The notes beneath the pieces were generated by a model. It was not told where the DNA came from. It worked only from the letters and a program-made list of their open reading frames with translations, and made no database searches. A program made the position numbers and the translations under genes. Shown here piece by piece: positions 52,901 to 59,834 of a DNA stretch of 64,000 nt. Position 1 is the stretch's first letter. Each line of letters starts with the position of its first letter. The stretch is taken from contig JAUIJL010000001.1 of NCBI GenBank assembly GCA_030431255.1, forward strand, positions 496,001 to 560,000, in the 5' to 3' direction. This DNA comes from Thermoanaerobaculia bacterium. Its GTDB lineage: Bacteria; Acidobacteriota; Thermoanaerobaculia; Multivoradales; J023.

Positions 52901-54985
52901 CAGCTCGGCATCGTGGCTGAAAGTGCCACTGACAGCACAACCTCCACCATAACCTGGGAAGACGCCTCTAGAGCCGGTTTCGGGGTCCCAAAGCAGCTCG
53001 GTATAAACTCGATTCTCGTCACGGATGGCTTGGTCATAGGCTTTGGCTAAGGTCAGGGCTTGGCTGCCGTCTCGGCTGAAGATCGCTTGGTGGACGGCCG
53101 CTGAGTGACCGCGGAGCTCGAGAATAGGCTCACTGCGATGGACATCCCACAGCAGGGTCTGCTCTTGGTCTGCGGTGATCGCCCGTTGTCCGTCCGGTGA
53201 TATGGCAACGGCGGAGATCCGGCCCTGGTGGGCCTTGCACAGGTTCAACAGCTCTGCCTTTTCGAGGTCGACGAGAAGGACCTCGCCGGCATTGTTGCCG
53301 ACGATGGCTCGATGGGAGCCCTCCGAGGCGATGGCGGCCGTGGTCCAAGATCCAGAATCGAGAGACGGGATCTCTAAACGTCGTTCGATGCCGACGGTCT
53401 TGAGCTGATGCTGCCCACGGCTTCGGGCTTGAGGAGCGAGCTGAGCTGCGAAGTGGGGAACTCTCTCCAACCAGTCGGTCGCCTGCTCGAGGCGGCTGCC
53501 GTGAAGCACTAGATTGTCGGCGCTGCGATCGGCGTTGAGCCAAAGCGAGGTCTCTCTTTCGAAGAGGTTGCGCAAGAATAGATCGTTGCGCATGCGTTCG
53601 ATCAACCCCTGGATCCGCTGCCAATATTGCAACAGAGCTTCGTGGGCCACTTCCAGGGTGGGCCGATTTCCTTCCTCCTGATTGCTGACCACCAGTCGAC
53701 TTTCGATCAGCGCGTCAAACACCGGAGATGCTTGCGGGAACTGGCTTCTCAGCACCTCGCGATCGGCACGCCTGCGGGTGGGGGGGCGATCCGGAGCCAG
53801 ATCCACCAGATGCGAAAAGGCTTTCTCAAAGGCTGAGACCTCAGCTTTGGCGAAGCCCTCGAGCACACTTTCTGCACGTCGACCCAGGACGGTTTTGAGG
53901 CCTAGGTAGTGTTGGGCTCGTACCATTTCGGAGCCGCTCTCGTCGCGACGAAATCGGCGATAGGTATCTTCGAGTGCGAAGGCCAGCAAGGCCAGATTTC
54001 CGGGCTCGGTCCCAGTGTCTGCGATGAGTCGACCCAGCAGCTCCGGCTCGATCTCGTAGCCTGCGCTCTCCAGCGGACGTTGGATGATGGCGGCTAGGCC
54101 CGGCTCGTCCGGCAGCCCTAAGGGAAAGTGTGCCCCTTCCAGCTTAGGTAAGAGGTGGTCGCGCTCCTCCAGACAGCGATGGTAAAACTCTGCTCTCAGG
54201 GTACCGATGAGCCGGATCCGTTCTCCTGCGAGGGAGAAGAGCTCTCGCAACAACTCGCCGCGTTGAGCCCTGGAGAGTCCGGTGAAGATCTCCTCGAATT
54301 GATCGATCCAGATCAGCAACCGCTGATGATCCTTCAAATTGCCCTCGATGAGATCTAGGAGACCATTAGGCTGAGATATGGCTGCCTGGGTCTTTTTCTT
54401 GTTGTCCAGGTAGCGGGGGCCCGTCCAATCAAAAGCCCGGGTCACTGCACCCGCTAGACCGGCCAGCGGTCCTGCGTGGTCGTTTCCTGGGGCGAACCGT
54501 CCCCAAATCCAAGGGATGTTCTCATCCTCGATCAACGCGGGAAGGAGGCCCGCTCCCACCAGAGAGCTCTTTCCCGATCCGCTAGCCCCGACGATCAGGA
54601 TGAAGTCTGTGCGGGTCGGCCCTTCGATCCGAGACTTCAGCTCTTCGATTTCAGCATCGCGCCCGAAAAACCGGTCGCGGTCCCCGACCCCGAGGGGAAC
54701 GAGACCTCGAAAAGGGCTTCCTTCGAGGTTACCGGTCCGTCGAACCACCGCCCAGACTGCGGGATACTCTTGGCGTAGGGCTTGGGTCAGCTGACGCTCT
54801 CGCCCCGCGATGCGCGCTCGCTCGGTGAGGGAGACGGAAAGTCGAATGATATTTCCCGGCTCCAGCTCGGACCGTCGAATGCCGACCGTTTCACCGAGAA
54901 AAAATAAATCTTCTATGTCCAGCCGGCGCAAGGCCTGCAACAGAAAACGGGCGTTGTTCCGGTTCTTTTTAGAGTCCGATTCCAT
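49967..54985 (-). CDS. nSTAND ATPase with N-terminal adaptor domain and C-terminal WD40 propellers
   Basis: A 1672-residue protein. Residues 10-78 (NNARFLLQALRRLDIEDLFFL...) are an effector-associated (EAD/Death-like) domain closely related to the C-terminus of the upstream CHAT protein. The nSTAND ATPase follows: Walker A GASGSGKS (133-140), Walker B LLIWIDQFEEIFTGL, and a winged-helix region to about 480. From about 510 to the end come two or more WD40 propellers (VAISPDGQRAITADQEQTLLWDV, VATGSEDATVRIWDSRSG, LLTSYWNAQSKLW). STAND proteins oligomerise when the propeller senses a signal. Here the adaptor domain probably recruits the CHAT protease. Confidence 0.9.
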   Translation of the reverse strand: MESDSKKNRNNARFLLQALRRLDIEDLFFLGETVGIRRSELEPGNIIRLSVSLTERARIAGRERQLTQALRQEYPAVWAVVRRTGNLEGSPFRGLVPLGVGDRDRFFGRDAEIEELKSRIEGPTRTDFILIVGASGSGKSSLVGAGLLPALIEDENIPWIWGRFAPGNDHAGPLAGLAGAVTRAFDWTGPRYLDNKKKTQAAISQPNGLLDLIEGNLKDHQRLLIWIDQFEEIFTGLSRAQRGELLRELFSLAGERIRLIGTLRAEFYHRCLEERDHLLPKLEGAHFPLGLPDEPGLAAIIQRPLESAGYEIEPELLGRLIADTGTEPGNLALLAFALEDTYRRFRRDESGSEMVRAQHYLGLKTVLGRRAESVLEGFAKAEVSAFEKAFSHLVDLAPDRPPTRRRADREVLRSQFPQASPVFDALIESRLVVSNQEEGNRPTLEVAHEALLQYWQRIQGLIERMRNDLFLRNLFERETSLWLNADRSADNLVLHGSRLEQATDWLERVPHFAAQLAPQARSRGQHQLKTVGIERRLEIPSLDSGSWTTAAIASEGSHRAIVGNNAGEVLLVDLEKAELLNLCKAHQGRISAVAISPDGQRAITADQEQTLLWDVHRSEPILELRGHSAAVHQAIFSRDGSQALTLAKAYDQAIRDENRVYTELLWDPETGSRGVFPGYGGGCAVSGTFSHDAELWASIGPSIRIWDLQSGRNKAVISSRVESFSSACFSECGTRLLCTSLDGVARLVDPHSGSDYRVFPAVGKGLTLTAGVLSAKGHRCATAASDGTLTFWEMDTEEPIAQVTGTGSRVALLELCGQDQLVLTVSCCCEITIYEFSTGQKITSRKLAGVSTLAAQLDFNQTRLLTLTEASCELWEILPKLSEKTSAGHQVGSISEYIQACVSKSERDEQQALSRSHRTLEYQSRFLSHLGRRQVDMGFPVEGMGLALEALPSDFSAPDRPFIWEAETALYYGLTHCRETAYLETDAYHYESHFSNDGKLLLSAYGDDVARIWDIEKRSILTEFKGHSDNIRFARFNHDCSLVATGSEDATVRIWDSRSGRELYRFEGHSSAIDSLMFHASRDWVLSVGGGTAALWDATSGPLLWTGGKDESLTGAVLSPQKGTRIFLYGKAHGRMLDGSTFEEIAFLSTPKPKAGLCIPRFCNSEKLLAVPMEDSKVGVYDGKSGKLLGLLGQSKTFIRFLRFDAAGKRLLIGAGDHAEVWDPYDQRCLAVLDHSDSVSDGVFDHEGKLIITVSSDGGHASVWDTESWSKLKDLNQTSRQVKHLSIDPANRILLAYGTKGAHLWDLHKEGESRLLGTPGETAHTVLFSPDGRYAAILLRDRGYRLIETATHSTLDLERFQPINGVLFDRESRNVSFIVGNALKIIQLDDFKVRYIRFDQRLKSMQLPARRDRLLVASEHSVYMVSLKTDQILGRLDLEGEEIQSVGIGLEDAYLVVATDRNRLRFYEADRGKALAEVQLEQEPYLNRIVVSPVEDLAVTVSFSTLYFWKLSTAELLDVVNESCDAVAFSKDGRELITAHYRTLSVWDTSERYKKKSIQTPEQFSNAKIIPELGLISVVSEGQLQVWDLASGGMKAVVGRDEGDEKISDGAVSETGDYLLTSYWNAQSKLWPFFKDVQSLVHHAQRHLPRELDDESRRSSLLPARRAEGRKR

Positions 54986-55004
54986 GGGATCCGAGCAGAA
55001 GGAT

Positions 55005-55862
55005 TCAACCTGGTCGCAAACGTCGCCGGCCGGCGACCTGCGGATATTGTTGGCAGAGCATCTGCACGAGCAACGGCAGCTTGCCTTCGATGACTGCTCG
55101 CTCCTTGATGTTGACCGCTAAAGCCAAGATATTTCCGCTCCCGAGCTCTGCCCGCCGGATGCCGACTAGGCTACCAAGAAGGTAGATGTCTTCTATTTCG
55201 AGATCGCGAAGCGCCAAGAGAAGGTTTCCCGCGTCCTGCTCATAGATGTCCGCGAGGCATGGCTCGGTTGAGAAATCTTCAATGGCATCCTCTCGAGCCC
55301 AAAGCCGATATGGAGAATTCTGGTCGTCTGGGGTCGCCCAAAGGAGTGCGTTACAAGCAATTCGATGGGCTGCTCGAAGTCCGCTGCCGCTTCCAAGAGC
55401 CTGGTAGAACGCCTCCGCGTAGGTTAGAGCGAGTTGATCCTCTAACGGTGATTGAGTTCCGATCACAAAATCAATGTGCTCAGAGATCATTTCAGCCTGA
55501 AGTGCAGTGGAGCAGGCATTCAATACGACACATCTAATTCGGTCTCGAAAAATCTGAAAGAAGTCTGCCACGGCTCGCGCGCTCGCCGCTTCAGCAGTGC
55601 CGCTCTCGCCTTCGATGATCAGGCCGCTCGGGCTTGCATGGCCGCAGAAGTGCACCATGGCGGGTTGCAGATCCAGCACGGCATTGAGGATGTCTCGTCG
55701 TCGCACAGCAATTCTGGTTTCCAGCCTGAATCGGCTTCTGTGCTTTGAGCCTTCAATGGCGTCTCGAATCTTGCGCGCTTCCTCGCCTAGGCGCAGCTGA
55801 GGCTGTTGCTCTACATCGGCTTGAAGAAGGAGGATCACTCGAGGCAGGGCAGTGGTCTTCAT
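55005..55862 (-). CDS. CHAT-domain cysteine protease with C-terminal adaptor domain
   Basis: A 285-residue protein. Residues 1-200 form a caspase-like CHAT domain with catalytic His in HFCGH (H75) and Cys in LNACSTA (C117); the G-x-Q motif (VIGTQSPL) and the YAEAFYQAL helix are typical. Residues about 210-276 form a domain about 54 percent identical (36 of 67 aligned positions by hand) to the N-terminus of the nSTAND-WD40 protein encoded 19 nt downstream. Homotypic pairing is the predicted link: ATPase oligomer to clustered, activated protease. CHAT enzymes include the fungal/bacterial TPR-CHAT proteases of Craspase-type systems. Confidence 0.9.
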   Translation of the reverse strand: MKTTALPRVILLLQADVEQQPQLRLGEEARKIRDAIEGSKHRSRFRLETRIAVRRRDILNAVLDLQPAMVHFCGHASPSGLIIEGESGTAEAASARAVADFFQIFRDRIRCVVLNACSTALQAEMISEHIDFVIGTQSPLEDQLALTYAEAFYQALGSGSGLRAAHRIACNALLWATPDDQNSPYRLWAREDAIEDFSTEPCLADIYEQDAGNLLLALRDLEIEDIYLLGSLVGIRRAELGSGNILALAVNIKERAVIEGKLPLLVQMLCQQYPQVAGRRRLRPG

Positions 55863-55988
55863 CGAGTGCGGATCTCCTGCACTTTTCGGTCTTCGACGGT
55901 CTTGTTGCGCAGGGAGATTATCAGTAGTTTTGATGAATCGGAATGATCCGGGCAGGGCGTTGACGTATCTCTACGAACAGCTGATCAC

Positions 55989-56030
55989 CTTGTTGCTTGT
56001 TGCTTGTTGCTCGTTGCTCGTTGCTCGTTG
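55989..56030. repeat. Heptanucleotide tandem repeat upstream of the CHAT operon
   Basis: Six 7-bp units: three CTTGTTG followed by three CTCGTTG, at 55989-56030, ending about 127 nt before the CHAT start codon in a non-coding region. Heptamer number changes could shift promoter spacing. Confidence 0.92.
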
Positions 56031-56088
56031 CCCGGGGGGAGATCTCGCACCCCGATCTACGGAGTACGCATTGCGTTTGATGGTCGGC

Positions 56089-56636
56089 TCAGATGGCCTG
56101 GTTGGTCGGGCGAATCAGGATTTCGCTGATCACCACCGTGTCCGGTGTTCCGAGGGCCTCAGCATATGACCCTGGCCGACGATCACGATTCCTGCGCTGT
56201 AGATCAGTGGCGTCCGAGGCACAGGCTCACCGATCCAGAAGAAGGTCACGCCCGACACTCCGGTCGGTGCCACGCCGGACTCCTCAAGGCTCTCAAGGCG
56301 TCGCGGAGCTGAGACAGTAGCGGTGCAAGCTTCGAAGCATCTTCCATGACTGCAATTGTAGCCCCAGTCGTCGCCCCCAAAGGCTAGGCGGTTGAGCGCA
56401 CCGTCGGATCTGAGCGACCGAAAGTCGATCGACATCGACCTCCAGCCTAAGTCGGCCCCGTGGGTCGGATCGGGTTGTCCGGTTCCCACCGTCGGGTATT
56501 TGCTTACCCGAAATATGCCTGTCACGGATGGAGCCGCTGGATTTCCGGGGCTCATCTCTTGGCACACGCCTTGCTCTTGTAGTCCTCGATTGTGCAAAAC
56601 CAGGACAGCTGCGACGGCACGGACCATGGCGGCCAT
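56089..56636 (-). pseudogene. Frameshifted small gene of unknown function
   Basis: The minus-strand frame from 56636 to about 56130 has protein-like sequence (WRSMSIDFRSLRSDGALNRLAFGGDDWGYNC, GVSGVTFFWIGEPVPRTPLIYSAGIVIVGQGHML). A one-base shift near 56158 moves the likely continuation (EALGTPDTVVISEILIRPTN, stop at 56089) into another frame. There is no clear ribosome site at the apparent start. It is either a decayed gene or a sequencing/assembly indel. No family recognised. Confidence 0.35.
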
Positions 56637-56678
56637 CCTTCTTCAACCGTGAGCCTTCGAGACCAAGAGGATTGAGCG

Positions 56679-56981
56679 ATGACGACTAAGAAACGACTGG
56701 TTTGTGCCCTCATTACCGCTGCCGCGATGACATTGATGGTCAGCCCGGCCATGGCTGTCGACAATTGCGACCAAGTGTGTGGTCCGGGCGTTCCGAGCAG
56801 CACCGCGTGCGCGGTGCCATGGTCCGGCAAGGTCATCAACTGCTACATTTGGGACCTGTTTTTCAGTATTTCGTTCCCGTTGACGGCGTCAGGGCCTACG
56901 CTTTCCGGCATGAGCGATACGGCAATGTGCGGGGTCGACGCTGAGTGGTTCGCTGAGCCGGATTTCATGGCCGCTGAATAG
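56679..56981 (+). CDS. Small secreted protein of unknown function
   Basis: A 100-residue protein with a signal peptide (MTTKKRLVCALITAAAMTLMVSPAMA) and a mature part of about 74 residues with five Cys (DNCDQVCGPG, TACAVP, NCYIWD, AMCGVD). AGAGG lies about 8 nt before the start. It could be a small disulfide-bonded surface or effector protein, but nothing shows its role. Confidence 0.55.
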   Translation: MTTKKRLVCALITAAAMTLMVSPAMAVDNCDQVCGPGVPSSTACAVPWSGKVINCYIWDLFFSISFPLTASGPTLSGMSDTAMCGVDAEWFAEPDFMAAE

Positions 56982-57255
56982 CTCCCGTTCCGTAAAAATC
57001 GCCAAGCCGAGATCGACGCCGGATACGGCGTCGATTTTGTTTTTGGCCATCGCCCCTTTGAATGAGCCGAATATCCACGCTGTGGGCTCCGGTCGACAGT
57101 GAAGTGATGGAGGCGCGACTAGAGCTGGACGATGACGATCCCTTGAAATCGACTGTGACAATCCGCCGGATTCTCACGCCAGGCTGATCGAGAGCATCGC
57201 GTCCGACGCCCGGAAGCTGATCGAGCGTCGGGGTCGAGCTCGATGGTGACCGGCG

Positions 57256-57681
57256 TCAAGGTCGCAGTGCCCACACTTCCGACGGGGCGTCGACGGAGGT
57301 TGCCACATCGTGTGGGCTCCAGGCGCCGCCGTCGCCGAGATTCTGCCACTGCTCGAGCTCTCCGAGCTCGTCGGCGTCGAGGAAATCCGCGTCGCCGTCC
57401 AGATCAGCGGCCTGAGCCGAGCCGGCGGCGGCGCTCGCGCCGACAGTGCGCTGGACCTCGCCGTCTTCAAACCAAGCAATCTCCGAGCCCGTCTCGCCCA
57501 GGAGGTCGAGGTCACCGTCGCCGTCGATGTCGACCAACGACCCATGGCGGACAGCGGCACCTATCGATTGAGCCTCAGAGAACGGAATCTCGGCACCCCA
57601 CGCCGGGCTGCCGAGCAGGGCGAGAATGATCGCGGCAAAGGTCTGCGGGGCGAAGACGGTTGACGAGAACGAGACGAGCAT
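57256..57681 (-). CDS. Short secreted FG-GAP/VCBS-repeat protein (possibly truncated)
   Basis: A 141-residue protein; AGGAGA about 8 nt upstream supports ATG 57681. A signal peptide (FAAIILALLGSPAWGA) precedes integrin-like calcium-binding repeats: DIDGDGDLDLLGETGSEIAWFEDGE and ADLDGDADFLDADELGELEQWQN. Normal FG-GAP proteins carry seven repeats in hundreds of residues, so this one, ending at ALRP, is likely a 5' remnant. No continuation is convincing in the following 270 nt. Confidence 0.6.
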   Translation of the reverse strand: MLVSFSSTVFAPQTFAAIILALLGSPAWGAEIPFSEAQSIGAAVRHGSLVDIDGDGDLDLLGETGSEIAWFEDGEVQRTVGASAAAGSAQAADLDGDADFLDADELGELEQWQNLGDGGAWSPHDVATSVDAPSEVWALRP

Positions 57682-57733
57682 CGATGGCTCTCCTTGAGCG
57701 ATGGGTGCCCTCTATACAGGGCACGGTTCACCA

Positions 57734-58063
57734 TCACTGGCGTGGAAAGCCGGCGATTTGTAACAAAATCTTCAGGTCGTAGGGCAGCCGTGGGTCTTGC
57801 CGCTCAAGCAGGGCTTGCATTTCCCGATCTGACAGTCTCCGCAGGAAGCTGCCGCGAAGCCAGACCAGATTCCAGGTCAGTGTGGCTCTCAAGGCGACGG
57901 GTAGGCTGATGGCCGGCTGAGACCGTGGAGCAGAAAGTGCCCGCATCCACTTGGTCTTCGGATCGGCCCACTCGGCACTTAGGACCTCGTGGGTCCACGG
58001 GTTGAGGGAGCGGGTGGTAATGGCAGGGAGGTAGTGGCCGGGGAGGAATTCAGAACCAACCAA
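57734..58063 (-). CDS. Small hypothetical protein
   Basis: A frame of about 109 residues that could start at TTG 58063, overlapping the end of the membrane-protein gene at 58050. The composition is protein-like (SLNPWTHEVLSAEWADPKTKWMRALS, LSDREMQALLERQDPRLPYDLKILLQIAG). No family, no clear ribosome site. It may instead be a fragment of a larger lost gene. Confidence 0.35.
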   Translation of the reverse strand: MVGSEFLPGHYLPAITTRSLNPWTHEVLSAEWADPKTKWMRALSAPRSQPAISLPVALRATLTWNLVWLRGSFLRRLSDREMQALLERQDPRLPYDLKILLQIAGFPRQ

Positions 58064-58574
58064 AGAAGGAGTTGATGAATAGGAGGGCTTCCCAAATAGG
58101 CACCAGAGCTGCACACAACCCCAGAATGACCAGAAGGAGTCTCGCCAAGAGATTCCTCTTCCAATAGCCCAAGACGAGCAAACCCAGCAGAAACCCGGCG
58201 CGGAACCACGGATAGACGGCCGTTGAAAAAGCGCTTTCAAGGAAGTAATCCAAGCCCACAGTCGCCAAATACACTAAAAATGTCCCGAAGAAGGCGATGA
58301 TGAAGCCGCCACCACCGGCCAAGATCAGGTCGTTCCCGCCGGCGGCAATCAGATCTCGAGCTGAATCTAGAATATGAATAGCGGCCCCGATCCACAGCAA
58401 GAAAATCGATACAAGAATAAAGACTGCAGACAGCTCGGAGCCGGCGAAAAAGCCGATGGCTACGACCGCCGGGCCGGTAAAAACCGCCCCGGAATAAAGA
58501 AGATTGGGATCTCGCTCTCCGCTTCGAGTCGATGTGTCCATAGTTTGCGTTCCGTCCATATTGCAGTCCGTCAC
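58050..58574 (-). CDS. Hypothetical membrane protein
   Basis: Up to 174 residues with four TM segments (GPAVVAIGFFAGSELSAVFILV, LLWIGAAIHI, GGGGFIIAFFGTFLVYLATV, RAGFLLGLLVLGYWKRNLLARLLLVILGLCAALV). The exact start (GTG 58574, ATG 58559 or ATG 58541) is undecided. No family recognised. The gene runs divergently from the exported methyltransferase gene. Confidence 0.6.
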   Translation of the reverse strand: MTDCNMDGTQTMDTSTRSGERDPNLLYSGAVFTGPAVVAIGFFAGSELSAVFILVSIFLLWIGAAIHILDSARDLIAAGGNDLILAGGGGFIIAFFGTFLVYLATVGLDYFLESAFSTAVYPWFRAGFLLGLLVLGYWKRNLLARLLLVILGLCAALVPIWEALLFINSFFGWF

Positions 58575-58807
58575 CCTTTCTATGATCGGTCTATACTTTT
58601 ATCGTCCAGTCGTTGAATGGGTTACGCCCGATCTGTGCGCCGTATTCGTCACCACTCGGGCCGTCCGGATCCGGCCCCCGAAACTATTGCGAGACCGTCT
58701 CGTACGATGGGCCAGACCCGAGGGTTTCGCCGCGGCACCCGGAGTGACCCACCTCAGGGGACGCGACAGCCTATCCCGATGTCGGCTGATCTGACTTGGA
58801 GAGCCCA

Positions 58808-59707
58808 ATGCCCACCTCATTCGCCAAATCCCTCGCCATGCTCCTCGTTCTGCTGCTCGCAACGACGGTCCAGGCGCACGCCCAGACCGCGGCCGAGCCG
58901 ATCGCGGCTGAAGCTCGACAAGCACCGGCCGCGGCGGAGGCCTCGGGGCAGCCGACCGCGGCCGAGATCTTTGAACGATTCAGAGCTTGGAGCAATCGGC
59001 AAGACTCGAATACTCAGGCGGGCCAGACTCCGCCTCTCGAGCTTTATCGTGGTGTCCTTGCGGATCAGGGCCTCGACGACGCAGAAATCGACGAACGATT
59101 GCGTCTGATCCGCGAGCACGAAGACACGCTCATTGCCGATCGTTGGAATCGGATTCTCACCTCGCCCAAACCCCGATTCAACACCGAGCCGAATGCCTTC
59201 TTGGCCTCGATCGTGGAGGGCGAGGTCGTTGGAAAGCCGGCACCCGGCAAAGCTCTCGATGTGGGCATGGGCCAGGGACGAAATGCCATCTACTTGGCGA
59301 GCCAGGGATGGCAAGTGACCGGCTTCGATCCAGCGGACAAAGCTGTGGCCGTGGCCGAGCAAGAGGCTCAGCGCCTCGGGCTCGAGCTCGAGACCTTCGT
59401 ACAACGGGACGACGAATTCGACTTCGGCACCGATCAATGGGATTTGATCGTGCTCAGCTACGTCAGCCTTCGGCACTTATTGCCGGACTTGCACCGCTCC
59501 CTCAAAGCCGGCGGGCTGGTGATGGTCGAGGCCTTCCATCGCGACGCCGCCGAGAATAGATCGATCGGAAGAGGCGTTGTTTTTGACACCAACGAGCTGT
59601 TGGAGCTCTTCGCTGAGTATCGAATTGTGCGATACGAAGATACCCCCGGAGCCGCAGATTTCGGCAGGCGAACGACTCGGCTCGTCCGTCTCCTGGCGCA
59701 AAAGTAA
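58808..59707 (+). CDS. Exported SAM-dependent methyltransferase
   Basis: A 299-residue protein; ATG 58808 has GGAG 6 nt upstream. It begins with a clear signal peptide (SLAMLLVLLLATTVQAHAQ) and an Ala-rich spacer. From about 125 a class I methyltransferase fold follows: GKALDVGMGQGRNAIYLASQGW (motif I), TGFDPADKAV (acidic strand-2 end), WDLIVLSYVSLRHLL and LKAGGLVMVEAF. Methyltransferases need cytosolic SAM, so export is unexpected. The fold is confident, the substrate is unknown, and the localisation is inferred from the leader. Confidence 0.82.
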   Translation: MPTSFAKSLAMLLVLLLATTVQAHAQTAAEPIAAEARQAPAAAEASGQPTAAEIFERFRAWSNRQDSNTQAGQTPPLELYRGVLADQGLDDAEIDERLRLIREHEDTLIADRWNRILTSPKPRFNTEPNAFLASIVEGEVVGKPAPGKALDVGMGQGRNAIYLASQGWQVTGFDPADKAVAVAEQEAQRLGLELETFVQRDDEFDFGTDQWDLIVLSYVSLRHLLPDLHRSLKAGGLVMVEAFHRDAAENRSIGRGVVFDTNELLELFAEYRIVRYEDTPGAADFGRRTTRLVRLLAQK

Positions 59708-59834
59708 GCTCTGAACTAGGCCCGGCTCAGGGTCTGTGAAGCTTGCACCATCTCTTGCGACTCAGCCCGGCGCGGGCATCAGCGGAAAGACCGACCGGTC
59801 GGATCTTGTCCGACCGGTCGGGTCGATCATGGGC

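Noticed and set aside
55852-56169. 105-codon plus-strand frame across the heptamer repeat
   Set aside because: Most of it is translation of the simple repeat (LLLVACCSLLVARC); start and ribosome site are not convincing.
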